A stretch of 64,000 nucleotides of DNA from Streptomyces natalensis ATCC 27448 (GTDB taxonomy: Bacteria > Actinomycetota > Actinomycetes > Streptomycetales > Streptomycetaceae). Position numbers and translations under genes: made by a program. The notes below the pieces were generated by a model that was given only the letters and a program-made list of their open reading frames with translations, did no database searches and was not told where the DNA came from. Location of the stretch: assembly GCF_000935125.1 (NCBI RefSeq), contig NZ_JRKI01000056.1:148562-212561 (forward strand). Reading direction: 5' to 3'. Of the stretch, positions 25,315-34,235 are shown piece by piece. How positions within the stretch are numbered: position 1 is the stretch's first letter; each line of letters begins with the position of its first letter.

Positions 25315-26252
25315 GTGGGGCCAGCGTTCTCTACGACGTACCCGGGCCGAAGACGAAGGCACGCAACCGGCTGTACTCCGTCATCGGGGGCATCGCGGTC
25401 CTGGCGGTGCTCGCGTACCTCGGGCTACGGCTGTTCCAGACGGGCCAGTTCGAGCCCGCGAAGTGGAACATCTTCAACTACGCGGGGGTGCGCAACAGTA
25501 TCCGCGACGGCGTCCTGACCACCCTGAAGGTGTTCGCGGTGGCGGCGGTGCTCTCCCTGGCACTGGGCGTCCTGCTCGCGGTGGCGCGGCTGTCGGACCA
25601 CAAGCCCGTCCGCTGGCTGGCGACCGGCTTCGTCGAACTCTTCCGCGCGGTACCGCTGCTGATCACCATCTACGCGGTGTGGGTGCTGATGCTGAGCAAC
25701 AAGGATGCGCTCGGCATGTCCGGCGATGCGCCGCAGTTCTGGGCCCTGGTGCTCGGGCTGACGCTCTACAACGGTTCGGTGCAGGCCGAGGTGCTGCGGG
25801 CCGGTATCAACTCGGTGCCGAAGGGGCAGCGCGAGGCCGCCTACGCGCTGGGGCTGCGCAAGACGCAGGTCATGACGACCGTGCTGATTCCGCAGGCGGT
25901 CCGGGCGATGCTGCCGACGGTCATCAGCCAGCTGGTGGTCACGCTCAAGGACACCTCCCTCGGCTACATCATCACCTACGAGGAACTGCTCTACTCGGGC
26001 CGTCTGATGGCCGGCAACATCATCGCGGGCGGGGACAGCGTCTACATTCCGGTCATCATCGTCATCGGCTCGATCTACGTCGCGATGTGCCTGGCCCTGT
26101 CCGCGCTCGCCAACTGGATCGAGCGGCGCGGCCGCCGGGCCAAGACCGGCATCGGCGTGGCCGAGGCCGGTGACGTGGCCAATGCCGGCGCGCTGACGGC
26201 GGTGGTGGCCGCCGAGGCGGCTGCCGACACAGCGACCGACACCGGGAACTGA
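25311..26252 (+). CDS. gluD: Glutamate ABC transporter permease
   Basis: The 313-residue permease has an N-terminal cytoplasmic extension of about 20 residues, five or six membrane segments, and the coupling signature REAAYALGLRKTQVMTTVLIPQA. It pairs with GluC. The start ATG 25311 lies inside the dispersed repeat, which supplies its ribosome site and a preceding 26-codon ORF overlapping by ATGA. A C-terminal Ala/Glu/Thr-rich tail of about 35 residues is non-conserved. A GC hairpin downstream closes the operon. Confidence 0.93.
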   Translation: MSGASVLYDVPGPKTKARNRLYSVIGGIAVLAVLAYLGLRLFQTGQFEPAKWNIFNYAGVRNSIRDGVLTTLKVFAVAAVLSLALGVLLAVARLSDHKPVRWLATGFVELFRAVPLLITIYAVWVLMLSNKDALGMSGDAPQFWALVLGLTLYNGSVQAEVLRAGINSVPKGQREAAYALGLRKTQVMTTVLIPQAVRAMLPTVISQLVVTLKDTSLGYIITYEELLYSGRLMAGNIIAGGDSVYIPVIIVIGSIYVAMCLALSALANWIERRGRRAKTGIGVAEAGDVANAGALTAVVAAEAAADTATDTGN

Positions 26253-26272
26253 CGGCACGTCAGCCATCGCAT

Positions 26273-26308
26273 GCGGCGGCGGCCCGCCGGGACGGGTCGC
26301 CGCCGCCG
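26273..26308 (+). terminator. Probable terminator of the glu operon
   Basis: GCGGCGGCGGC (26273-26283) and GCCGCCGCCG (26299-26308) form a strong stem 20 bases after the gluD stop. There is no U-tract, as is common for Streptomyces terminators. Confidence 0.55.
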
Positions 26309-26422
26309 TCACTTGACGCGGGCCCTCGCAGTGGGTTGCATACGCTGTGTGATCACGCACCGGGCTCCCACCGCCAGTTCCCTGCCGTCCCGTCAGCCCC
26401 GCAAGGCCCAGGGAGCCACGCC

Positions 26423-28474
26423 GTGGACCCGGTGATCATCGTCGGGGCCGGTCCGGTCGGCCTCTGCCTGGCCCTGTCCCTCACCCGCCGCGGAGTACCG
26501 GTCGTCGTCCTGGACGAGAGCGACGGGCAGGACGAGATCCGGCCCGCCCGCACCGCCGTACTGCGCCAGGACACCGCGGCCGCCCTCGCCCGGCTCGGCT
26601 GCGGCGACACCCTCGCGAGCGAGGGCACCCGGTGGACGGCCTGGCGCACGATGCGGCGCCGGCGCCTGGTGGACCGGGTCGCCTTCGCCTCCCGGATCCC
26701 GGACGACGCCGCCCCTGTGGCGCTCGACTCCCCGCTCCACCTCCCCCAGCATGCGCTCACCCGCGCGCTGCGCGCCGCGCTCGCCCAGGAGAAGCTCGCG
26801 CAGATCGCCACCGGCAGCCGGCTGGCCGAGCTGGAGCAGGACGAGCACGGCGTCAGCGCGCACACCCGCGGCTCCAACGGGACGTGGTGGCGCGGGAGTT
26901 ATCTGGTCGGCTGCGACGGGCCGCGCTCGACCGTCCGCAAACTGCTGGAGATCCGCTTCCCGGGGCGTACCGCCGTCGAACGCCATGCCGTCGCCGCGCT
27001 GCGCACCGAACTGCCCTGGCCCGGTGAGGCGCTGCTGCACCGCTCGCCGGGGCGGCACGGCGGCGGGTCCGGGACCTCCACGGGCTTCGGGGGTCCGGTC
27101 GGTGAGGTCTCGGCGCGGCCGCTGCCCGACGGCGTCTGGCGGCTGGACTGGCTGCTGCCGCCGGGCCGCGAGCTGGTCACCCCGGACGCCCTGGTGGCCC
27201 GGGTACGCGAATCCCTGGCCGGCTGGGCGGCGGATGCGGGCGAGGAGAGCGGGCGGGGCGCCGCGCTGCCGGTCCCGCCGTACGCACTCCTCGACACCGG
27301 GGTGCACACCGTCCACCACCGGCTGGCGAAGACCTGGCGGCGGGGCCGGGCCTTCCTCGCCGGGGACGCCGCGCATCTGCTGGGCGCGCTCGGTACGCAG
27401 GGCCTGGACGAGGGGCTGCGGGACGCCGGGAACCTCGCCTGGAAGCTGGGGCTGGCCTGGCATCACGGCGGCTCCGAGACCCTGCTGGACAGCTACCAGG
27501 CCGAACGGCGGGACGCGGTGGCGGCCCGGCTGCGCGCCACGGACCAGGCGCTGCCACTGCTGCGCGACGGCCGCGCGGTGCGCTGGCGGACCGTACTGCC
27601 GGGCGTGGCGCGCGGGCAGAGCGCCCTGCTGACGGACGGCCATCTGGGCCGCGGACCGCTGGGGGCGCCGCCCTCCTATCCGCGGACCCCGCTCGCCACA
27701 CCCACCGGGCAGCCGGGCACCGTCGCGGTCGGCACCCGGCCCGGCGCGCCCGTCGCCGATGTGCCGGTGACGGCCGGCGACGGTTCGGTGGTCCGGCTGC
27801 GGGACCGCCTCGGGCACGGCCTTCTGGTGGTGCTGGTGGCGCCGGGCACCGGTGTCTGGGACCGGCGGCACTGGCAGTCGGCGGGTCTGATGCCGCAGCT
27901 GACCGCCGCGGCCGAGGCGCTGCCGATGCCCGCCGAGATCCTGGTCACCGAGTCCTATCCGGGCGCCCCCGCCCACACCGTCCTGGTCGTACGGCCCGAC
28001 GGCCATCTGGTCACGGCACACTCCGGCGTCCGCCCGGCCGAACTGTCCGCCTGCGCGGATGCGGTTCGGGGCGGGGGCGGATTCGCGTACGGGGACGGGG
28101 CGGGGTACGGGCGGCGGGCCTGGGGGGCGGGCGCGGCCGGTGGCTCCGGCTCCAGCTCCGGGGAGTTGGGGGGCTCCGGTGGCGCGGGAGCGTTGGGGGC
28201 TCTGGGGGGTGCCGGTAGTTCGGGGCCTACCGGTAGTTCGGGGGCTGCCGGTACTTCGGGGGCTGCCGAGGCTGCGGGTGCTTCCGGTGGCCCGGGGGAC
28301 TCCGCCGCTTGCCATGACGGCGGCGGTGACGACGGGGGTAACGGCGGTGCCGAGCGGGCCGCGGCCCGGGGCGAGGGGGCCGGGGCACGGGGCGAGGGGC
28401 CCGGGGACCCGCGGCCAGCCGGTGCGGCGGTTGACCCTCTGGTCGCCCCCGTGTTTCACTCCGAAGGTGACTGA
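26423..28474 (+). CDS. FAD-dependent monooxygenase with Gly/Ser/Ala-rich tail
   Basis: From GTG 26423 (GGGAG seven bases upstream) the protein has 683 residues. The N-terminal FAD motif IIVGAGPVGLCLALSL, GCDGPRSTVRK near residue 170 and FLAGDAAHLLGALGTQG near residue 310 mark a PheA/TfdB-type flavin hydroxylase; a thioredoxin-like domain follows. From about residue 547 to the end the sequence becomes Gly/Ala/Ser-rich and probably disordered, including three 18-bp DNA repeats at 28214-28267 (GSSG units). The family ends before this tail, so it may be an extension acquired by repeat expansion or loss of the original stop. The cysteine leader peptide overlaps its 3' end. Confidence 0.82.
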   Translation: MDPVIIVGAGPVGLCLALSLTRRGVPVVVLDESDGQDEIRPARTAVLRQDTAAALARLGCGDTLASEGTRWTAWRTMRRRRLVDRVAFASRIPDDAAPVALDSPLHLPQHALTRALRAALAQEKLAQIATGSRLAELEQDEHGVSAHTRGSNGTWWRGSYLVGCDGPRSTVRKLLEIRFPGRTAVERHAVAALRTELPWPGEALLHRSPGRHGGGSGTSTGFGGPVGEVSARPLPDGVWRLDWLLPPGRELVTPDALVARVRESLAGWAADAGEESGRGAALPVPPYALLDTGVHTVHHRLAKTWRRGRAFLAGDAAHLLGALGTQGLDEGLRDAGNLAWKLGLAWHHGGSETLLDSYQAERRDAVAARLRATDQALPLLRDGRAVRWRTVLPGVARGQSALLTDGHLGRGPLGAPPSYPRTPLATPTGQPGTVAVGTRPGAPVADVPVTAGDGSVVRLRDRLGHGLLVVLVAPGTGVWDRRHWQSAGLMPQLTAAAEALPMPAEILVTESYPGAPAHTVLVVRPDGHLVTAHSGVRPAELSACADAVRGGGGFAYGDGAGYGRRAWGAGAAGGSGSSSGELGGSGGAGALGALGGAGSSGPTGSSGAAGTSGAAEAAGASGGPGDSAACHDGGGDDGGNGGAERAAARGEGAGARGEGPGDPRPAGAAVDPLVAPVFHSEGD

Positions 28475-28553
28475 TCACGGCTCGCGATTCTGGCGGAGGG
28501 TCCATCTGGACCTGGTCCGCCATGCGGGCTGCATGTGTCGTCCGTCCGTTTGA
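28467..28553 (+). CDS. Putative cysteine-responsive leader peptide
   Basis: A 28-residue ORF starts at GTG 28467, overlapping the stop of the monooxygenase gene, and ends with RRVHLDLVRHAGCMCRPSV. Short peptides with an R-R-H-V-D-L...R..(A/S)...C core are commonly annotated as putative leader peptides before sulfur-metabolism genes in Streptomyces. Here two cysteines (Cys-Met-Cys) lie near the end, 79 bases upstream of cysteine dioxygenase. The likely mechanism is ribosome stalling or translational attenuation on cysteine codons that couples expression to cysteine level. The exact start codon is uncertain. Confidence 0.65.
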   Translation: MTDHGSRFWRRVHLDLVRHAGCMCRPSV

Positions 28554-28631
28554 TCCGCCTCTCCTTCCCCGCGCGGCCCCGCGCTTCGTTCCGGTGGCCG
28601 CGCCACTTCGCGATCACTCAGGACGGTTCCC

Positions 28632-29186
28632 GTGCCCGACGTACACGCCCCTGCGCGCCCGCACTCCCCTGCCGAGGGCGCAGCCCCCGGCCATGGCCCC
28701 AGCGCCGCCGCACTCCTCGGCTTCGCCCTCCGCACCGCCGCCGACACCGCGCTCATCGCCTCGCTCCCCCTCGACCCCGAAGGCCGCACCTGGATCCGGC
28801 TGGACGGACCCGGCGGCAGCGAGGCATGGCTGATCGGCTGGCCGCCCGGCACCGGCACCGGCTGGCACGACCACGGCGGCTCCCGGGGCGCCTTTGCCAC
28901 GGCCTCGGGTGAGCTGACGGAACAGTCGCTCGCCGTCCAACTGCCCACCGAGGGCTGGAAAACCCTGGAACTCGCCGACGGTGTGGACCGCCGGCGCAGG
29001 CTCGGCGACGGCCGCGGCCGGGCGTTCGGCCCGCACCATGTCCATCAGGTGCTCAACCTCTCCGCGGACACCCACGCGGTCTCGGTGCACGCCTACTATC
29101 CGCCGCTCCCCCTGATGCGGCGGTACAGCCGTACCGGGCCCGTGCTGCGGCTCGAAGAGGTCGAGCGCCCGGAGGAGTGGCAGTGA
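28632..29186 (+). CDS. Cysteine dioxygenase family protein
   Basis: This 184-residue cupin oxidises cysteine to cysteine sulfinate using non-heme iron and O2. Iron ligands are visible as His79 and His81 in WHDHGGSRGAF and His138 in GPHHVHQV. The N-terminal 25 residues are a low-complexity extension. GTG 28632 is the start. Its TGA stop lies in the dispersed repeat that links it to the rhodanese gene, indicating an operon for cysteine catabolism and sulfur handling. Regulation by the upstream cysteine leader is likely. A related thiol dioxygenase substrate (for example mercaptopropionate) cannot be excluded. Confidence 0.87.
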   Translation: MPDVHAPARPHSPAEGAAPGHGPSAAALLGFALRTAADTALIASLPLDPEGRTWIRLDGPGGSEAWLIGWPPGTGTGWHDHGGSRGAFATASGELTEQSLAVQLPTEGWKTLELADGVDRRRRLGDGRGRAFGPHHVHQVLNLSADTHAVSVHAYYPPLPLMRRYSRTGPVLRLEEVERPEEWQ

Positions 29187-29264
29187 GCGAGCGCAGCGAG
29201 CGAATCATCAAAGGGTGCGCGCTGAGCGAATGCGAAGCCGAGCGAAGCGAGGTTTCGGCATGAG
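29183..29264 (+). repeat. Dispersed 81-bp repeat with 26-codon mini-ORF, copy B
   Basis: This second copy of the repeat joins the cysteine dioxygenase gene to the rhodanese gene. Its mini-ORF starts at GTG 29183, overlapping the upstream TGA stop as GTGA, encodes 26 residues (MSERSERIIK...AERSEVSA) and ends in an ATGA overlap with the rhodanese start at 29260. Relative to copy A, the differing codons are at four positions in the middle. Confidence 0.75.
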
Positions 29265-29652
29265 CGCCGTCGACATCCTCCTCGCCCGCGCCCGCGCCGA
29301 ACTGCGGCGGGTGGGTCCCCGGGAGGCCGCCGCCATCCAGGAGGCGGGCGGGCTCCTGGTGGACATCCGCTATGCGGCGCTACGGGAGCGCGACGGCACC
29401 ATCCCGGGCGCCCTGATCGTGGAACGCAATGAGCTCGAATGGCGCCTCGACCCGACGGGCGATCACCGCGCCCCCGAGGCGGTCCCCCTCGATCTCACCG
29501 CACACCCGGTCGTGGTGATCTGCAACGAGGGCTACGCGTCCAGCCTCGCGGCGGTCTCCCTACGGCAGTTGGGCCTACGCCATGCCACCGACCTCACGGG
29601 CGGCTTCCAGGCATGGCGCACGGCAGGACTCCCGGTCAACCACGACTCTTAG
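29260..29652 (+). CDS. Rhodanese-like sulfurtransferase
   Basis: The 130-residue single-domain rhodanese carries the persulfide cysteine Cys88 in VVVICNEGYASS and the VDIR motif near residue 35; the C-terminus reads LTGGFQAWRTAGLPV, typical of the fold. It would move sulfane sulfur from a persulfide or thiosulfate. The start ATG 29260 lies inside the dispersed repeat, with GCGAGG as ribosome site. Cotranscription with cysteine dioxygenase suggests a role in disposing of sulfur from excess cysteine. Confidence 0.9.
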   Translation: MSAVDILLARARAELRRVGPREAAAIQEAGGLLVDIRYAALRERDGTIPGALIVERNELEWRLDPTGDHRAPEAVPLDLTAHPVVVICNEGYASSLAAVSLRQLGLRHATDLTGGFQAWRTAGLPVNHDS

Positions 29653-29951
29653 CCCCTCGCGCGCCCGTCGCCCTCGCACCCCCGTCTCCACGGGGCCCCT
29701 CCCCCCGCCCCTCCCCCACCCCCGTCAGAGGCAAAGCCACAGCCCTGCCCGCACAACACCCATGGGTCACCTGCCCCCGAAGCCCCGGCAGCCCCGGCAG
29801 CCCCGGCAGCCCGGACACGACATCCCGTCCCCCACTCCCCGCCCGCACTCCGACCGCATCCGCGGCCGCGGTCAGGCCGAGCACGCCGGGTACACCCGCG
29901 GCCCTCCCCCCCACACCCGGCCCCCCGCCAGGCCGAGCCCCCTCCCGCCGT
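29653..29951. other. C-rich convergent intergenic region with 9-bp repeats
   Basis: This 299-base stretch between the rhodanese gene and the recX end is C-rich on the plus strand. It contains about four tandem copies of AGCCCCGGC (29781-29814). I see no gene in it. A collagen-like open frame on the minus strand is a by-product of this composition. Confidence 0.7.
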
Positions 29952-30605
29952 TCACCCCTCCGGCAGATGCTGCTCCAGCAGCTCCGGGTCCTCCCCCTCC
30001 TCTTCCAGTGCCCGGCGGACCACCCGCAGGGCGAGGCCCTCCGGATAGCCCTTACGGGCCAGCATTCCGGCCAGTCGGCGCAGGCGCTTGTCGCGGTCCA
30101 GGCCCCGGGTCGTACGGAGCTTGCGCTCGACCAGCTCCCGGGCGGTGGTCTCCTCCTGCTCGGCGTCGAGGCGGCCGACGGCCTCGTCGATCAGAGTGGA
30201 GTCCACCCCCTTGGTGCGCAGTTCGCGGGCGAGGGCGCGGCGTGCCAGACCGCGGCCGCGGTGACGGGACTCCACCCAGGCATCGGCGAACGCCGCGTCG
30301 TCGATCAGACCGACGTCCTCGAAGCGGGAGAGCACCTCCTCGGCGGCCTCCTCGGGGATGCCCCGCTGCCGCAGGGCGTCCCCGAGCTGTTTGCGGGTAC
30401 GCGGGCTCCCGGTGAGCAGGCGCAGGCATATCGCCCGCGCCTGCTCCTCGGGCGTCCGCGGTGGCTCCGTCCCGGCCCTCGACGGGGCGAAACCACCGCT
30501 GTCCTCACGGCCCGGACGACCCGGGCCCGGGCTACGGGTCTCGGCGTCGCCCGCAGCGCCGGAGCCGGCGTCCTCGCTGCATGGCCATTCCGTTCGCCGT
30601 GTCAT
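29952..30605 (-). CDS. recX: Regulatory protein RecX
   Basis: RecX modulates RecA filaments. The 217-residue protein has a non-conserved N-terminal extension of about 50 residues and then helical repeats typical of the family (ARAICLRLLTGSPRTRKQL, VLSRFEDVGLIDDAAFADAWVESR, ARELRTKGVDSTLIDEAV). It starts six bases after the recA stop codon, so the two are translated from one message. Its length is at the long end because of the N-terminal extension. Confidence 0.95.
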   Translation of the reverse strand: MTRRTEWPCSEDAGSGAAGDAETRSPGPGRPGREDSGGFAPSRAGTEPPRTPEEQARAICLRLLTGSPRTRKQLGDALRQRGIPEEAAEEVLSRFEDVGLIDDAAFADAWVESRHRGRGLARRALARELRTKGVDSTLIDEAVGRLDAEQEETTARELVERKLRTTRGLDRDKRLRRLAGMLARKGYPEGLALRVVRRALEEEGEDPELLEQHLPEG

Positions 30606-30611
30606 GACGGA

Positions 30612-31733
<1,122 letters not shown>

Positions 31734-31869
31734 GGGTTCCACCCGGTTTGCTTGAGTCGATCGCTTCACGTCCATGACGCTAACGCCTGCCACTGACAAT
31801 GCGCCCGGACCCGGCTCCAGCCTGTGGATAACTCCGCGAAAACCCGCCGGAGCGTGGGCTGGAGCCCCC

Positions 31870-31899
31870 ATAAGAATGGATGTTCGATTTTGGTGTCAA
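31870..31899 (-). promoter_or_regulatory. recA promoter with SOS (LexA-type) box
   Basis: On the minus strand TTGACA (31894-31899) and TCTTAT (31870-31875) are separated by 18 bases, a good vegetative promoter. Between and over the -10 lies CGAACATCCATTC (31874-31886), an imperfect version of the actinobacterial LexA box CGAAC-N4-GTTCG. The leader to the start codon is about 130 bases. Confidence 0.75.
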
Positions 31900-32012
31900 G
31901 CGCGACGCCCGGCAGTGGCGAGCCCGGCACAACTCAGGGCGAGCAGCCGCTCGGACCGGCCGAGAACGGGACTCCGCCCCCTCCCGTAAGGCGGCCACGC
32001 GGGCCCGCCACC

Positions 32013-32212
32013 CGGCTCCTCCTGGTCGACGCGGTCCCGCCCGGCGACGGCACACCGCACCCGGCCGCCGCACTCGACCTCGTCATGCCGATGACCCTCA
32101 AGGGACGCGAGCGCACCGCCGCCGAGTTCGAGGACCTGCTCACCCGCTCCGGCTTCCGTCTCCGGCAGGTGCTGCCGACCGGCGCCCTGCCGTCGATCCT
32201 CGAAGCCGAGGC
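32013..32212 (+). pseudogene. O-methyltransferase remnant (C-terminal fragment)
   Basis: The plus-strand frame here translates to RLLLVDAVPP, then MPMTLKGRERTAAEFEDLL, RSGFRLRQVLPTG and LPSILEA, which is the end of a SAM-dependent O-methyltransferase of the plant-type or polyketide-tailoring family. No methyltransferase sequence precedes it, the frame runs on into unrelated residues afterwards, and there is no start with a ribosome site. It is therefore a decayed fragment marking an old deletion or transfer event beside recA. Confidence 0.7.
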
Positions 32213-32300
32213 CATCCGAAACGGCAGGGTGGAGCACCGACGGACGGGACGGTCCCACCGGGGCCGTCCACTCGCCTCGCTGCCTGCTGCGGCTCGGCCC

Positions 32301-32705
32301 TCACCCCGGGCTCTGGACCCGGAGCACCCTCTCCTCGGCGTCCGCCAGCCAGAAGAACAGCGGCGTCAGCGCCAGTTCGACGATCCCCAGCGCCACCTGG
32401 AACCAGTGCGGCCACCCGTGGACGGCGAGCGACAGCAGCCGCCCCAGCGCGCCCAGCCCGAACACCCCGGCCAGCCACCGCACCGCCGACGCGGGAATCG
32501 GTGACCGCCGCGCCGCCCAGAGCCAGGCGAGGCCGTAGCCGGTGAAGATCGCACCGAAGAACCGGCCCAGGCTGTCCACCGTCGGACCGGCCGAGCCCGC
32601 GCCCGGGATCGCGGCGTTCCCGAGCAGCACATGGAAGAGCCCGATCGCCACGCAGGCATACCCCATCGCCCACACGAGCCCGCGGAGCACCTTGGCCTTG
32701 GCCAT
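32301..32705 (-). CDS. DUF4345-type small membrane protein
   Basis: The 134-residue protein has four predicted membrane helices and the pattern of DUF4345 proteins (LVWAMGYACVAIGLFHVLLG, GRFFGAIFTGYGLAWLWAARR, WPHWFQVALGIVELALTPLFFW). Function is unknown for the family. ATG 32705 is preferred (GAGGGG upstream), with GTG 32711 as an alternative. It is divergent from a TetR regulator and shares two operator-like palindromes with it, so it is probably the regulated target. Confidence 0.78.
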   Translation of the reverse strand: MAKAKVLRGLVWAMGYACVAIGLFHVLLGNAAIPGAGSAGPTVDSLGRFFGAIFTGYGLAWLWAARRSPIPASAVRWLAGVFGLGALGRLLSLAVHGWPHWFQVALGIVELALTPLFFWLADAEERVLRVQSPG

Positions 32706-32729
32706 GACCACCCACCCCCTCTGCCAGTA

Positions 32730-32772
32730 GACACGTGTCCACCAGGTTAGGACCCACTAGTAGACACGTGTC
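32730..32772. promoter_or_regulatory. Two identical GACACGTGTC palindromes (TetR operators)
   Basis: AGTAGACACGTGTC occurs at 32726-32739 and at 32759-32772; the palindromic cores lie at 32730-32739 and 32763-32772, with centres 33 bp (about three helical turns) apart. They sit between the divergent DUF4345 and TetR genes, 22 bases before the tetR start. Confidence 0.8.
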
Positions 32773-32794
32773 AAGTAACAAGTAGCATGCACCC

Positions 32795-33400
32795 GTGCCT
32801 CCCCGTCAGCGACTCAGCCCCACCGAACGCCGCGCCCAGCTCCTCGGCGTCGCCGCGCGGCTCTTCGCCGCGCACCCGTACGACGAGGTGCTGATGGAAG
32901 ACGTCGCCGAGCGCGCCGGGGTCTCCCGCGCGCTGCTCTACCGGCACTTCCCCGGCAAGCGCGACCTCTTCGCCGCGCTCTACCAGCAGGCGGCCGAGCA
33001 GCTGCTCACCAAGACCCGGCTCGACCCCGCCGACTCCTTGGTCGAGCAGCTCACCGAGGGCCTGGACGCCCATATCGAATACTTCGCGGAGAACCGCAAC
33101 ACCGTCCTTGCGGCCAACCGCGTACTGGCCGGGGACCGCCTGGTTCAGACGATCATCGCCAACGAACTCGACGCCCTGCGCGAGCGGCTGCTCGGCGTGC
33201 TCCCGCTCACCGGCGACACCACCCGGGAGGCCGTGTCGGGCGTCCTCAAGAGCTGGCTGGTGTTCGTCCAGGTGCTGTGCGTGGACTGGCTCACCGAGGA
33301 GACCTGCACCCGGGCCGAACTGCGCAACGTGTGCATCGGCGCCGTACTGGGCGCCATCCGTCCGCTCCTTGACGAGGACCCGGCCCCGGACTGGCCCTGA
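32795..33400 (+). CDS. TetR-family transcriptional regulator
   Basis: The 201-residue regulator has a clear N-terminal helix-turn-helix (MEDVAERAGVSRALLYRHFPGKRDLFAALY, about residues 33-62) and an all-helical C-terminal domain. GTG 32795 is the start. It probably represses itself and the DUF4345 gene through the twin GACACGTGTC palindromes. The ligand is unknown. Confidence 0.92.
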   Translation: MPPRQRLSPTERRAQLLGVAARLFAAHPYDEVLMEDVAERAGVSRALLYRHFPGKRDLFAALYQQAAEQLLTKTRLDPADSLVEQLTEGLDAHIEYFAENRNTVLAANRVLAGDRLVQTIIANELDALRERLLGVLPLTGDTTREAVSGVLKSWLVFVQVLCVDWLTEETCTRAELRNVCIGAVLGAIRPLLDEDPAPDWP

Positions 33401-33529
33401 CGCGCCGCCCACCCCCCTCCAGCGTCACCGAACCCGGCCCGACGCGCACGGAGATACCGGAGAAACCGGGCGAACGAGGCTATTGCGCATAATATGACCG
33501 CGAACACCGTACGACTCGAAAGGATCACC

Positions 33530-33715
33530 ATGCGTAATCACCTTCGGCGTCTCGGCGCCTTCGTGGCCGTCCTCACGCTTGCCTCCGTAGGCGTCATGGG
33601 AACCGCGAGCGCGGCCGCCTCCCACGAGGGGCCCTACGGCGGGCACTCCAAGGAAAGGGGATTTCTCCGCGGAACGCTCGACGACCTGTTCGCCGGCTTC
33701 GGCGAAGAATGGTGA
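33530..33715 (+). CDS. Small secreted peptide precursor
   Basis: The 61-residue precursor has a basic N-terminus (MRNHLRRL), a hydrophobic core and a likely signal-peptidase site around ASAAA (about residue 30). This leaves a mature peptide of roughly 30 residues ending GTLDDLFAGFGEEW, which could form an amphipathic helix. AAAGGA lies six bases before ATG 33530, and CATAAT at 33488 is a plausible -10. No family is recognised. A second secreted small protein is encoded 0.5 kb downstream. Possible roles such as surface peptide or signal are speculation. Confidence 0.65.
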   Translation: MRNHLRRLGAFVAVLTLASVGVMGTASAAASHEGPYGGHSKERGFLRGTLDDLFAGFGEEW

Positions 33716-34235
33716 AGCCCGGACCCGCAACATCGCGGGCCGGAAGCCGTGAATCCGCGCAGTGAGACGAGGTATTGAAGCCCAACTCCCCACAAATGCC
33801 CCGGAGACGAGCCAAACCGCCGCGGGAGGTGATCACCTGGAGCGCTCCGTCGCAGTGCGGCCCCGGTATGCGCCAGGTGGCGGCCCTCAATCCGGTCGTG
33901 GCGTTCAACGGTCCCCGGGGCCGGATCCGCCGGGAAGGCGAGGACGGCTCCGCACCGCGTGCATGCCGGGCCGCTCGCCGGCCCCCGGTCTGCACGGTGG
34001 CCTGCTGATGGGCCGGGGCCCACCGGCCCATCAGCGGAGAGTCGCGGCCTGGTCGACCGGCGGCGGACGAGGTCCCCATCCACCACCTCGGCGGCTCACC
34101 CGCCAGTGGGAGCGCTCGGTCACACCGGTGGAGCGGCGCCTGACGGGTGAACCGTGGACTCATGGGGCGTCGGCGGTGGCATGTATCCCGCGACCGTGTG
34201 ACCGATATGCACCATCTGAGAGTCCGGAGCTGACC
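33716..34235. other. 520-base non-coding gap with a perfect 13-bp hairpin
   Basis: No gene with a plausible start is seen between the two small secreted-protein genes. The only clear structure is GCTGATGGGCCGG (34004-34016) with CCGGCCCATCAGC (34023-34035), a perfect inverted repeat with a 6-base loop that could serve as a terminator. A smaller hairpin (CCCGC/GCGGG) follows the first gene. The rest could be decayed sequence. Confidence 0.55.

Noticed and set aside
29636..29914. Collagen-like GLP-repeat protein on the minus strand
   Set aside because: It is produced by the tandem AGCCCCGGC repeat in an intergenic region, with no ribosome site.
31880..32545. A 221-codon Arg/Pro/Ala-rich plus-strand frame beside recA
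   Set aside because: It is a shadow frame over the methyltransferase remnant and the DUF4345 gene; no domain is seen.
33762..34235. N-terminal extension of the 108-residue secreted protein to 266 residues
   Set aside because: The extension would bury the signal peptide, is low-complexity, and the ribosome site lies before ATG 34236.
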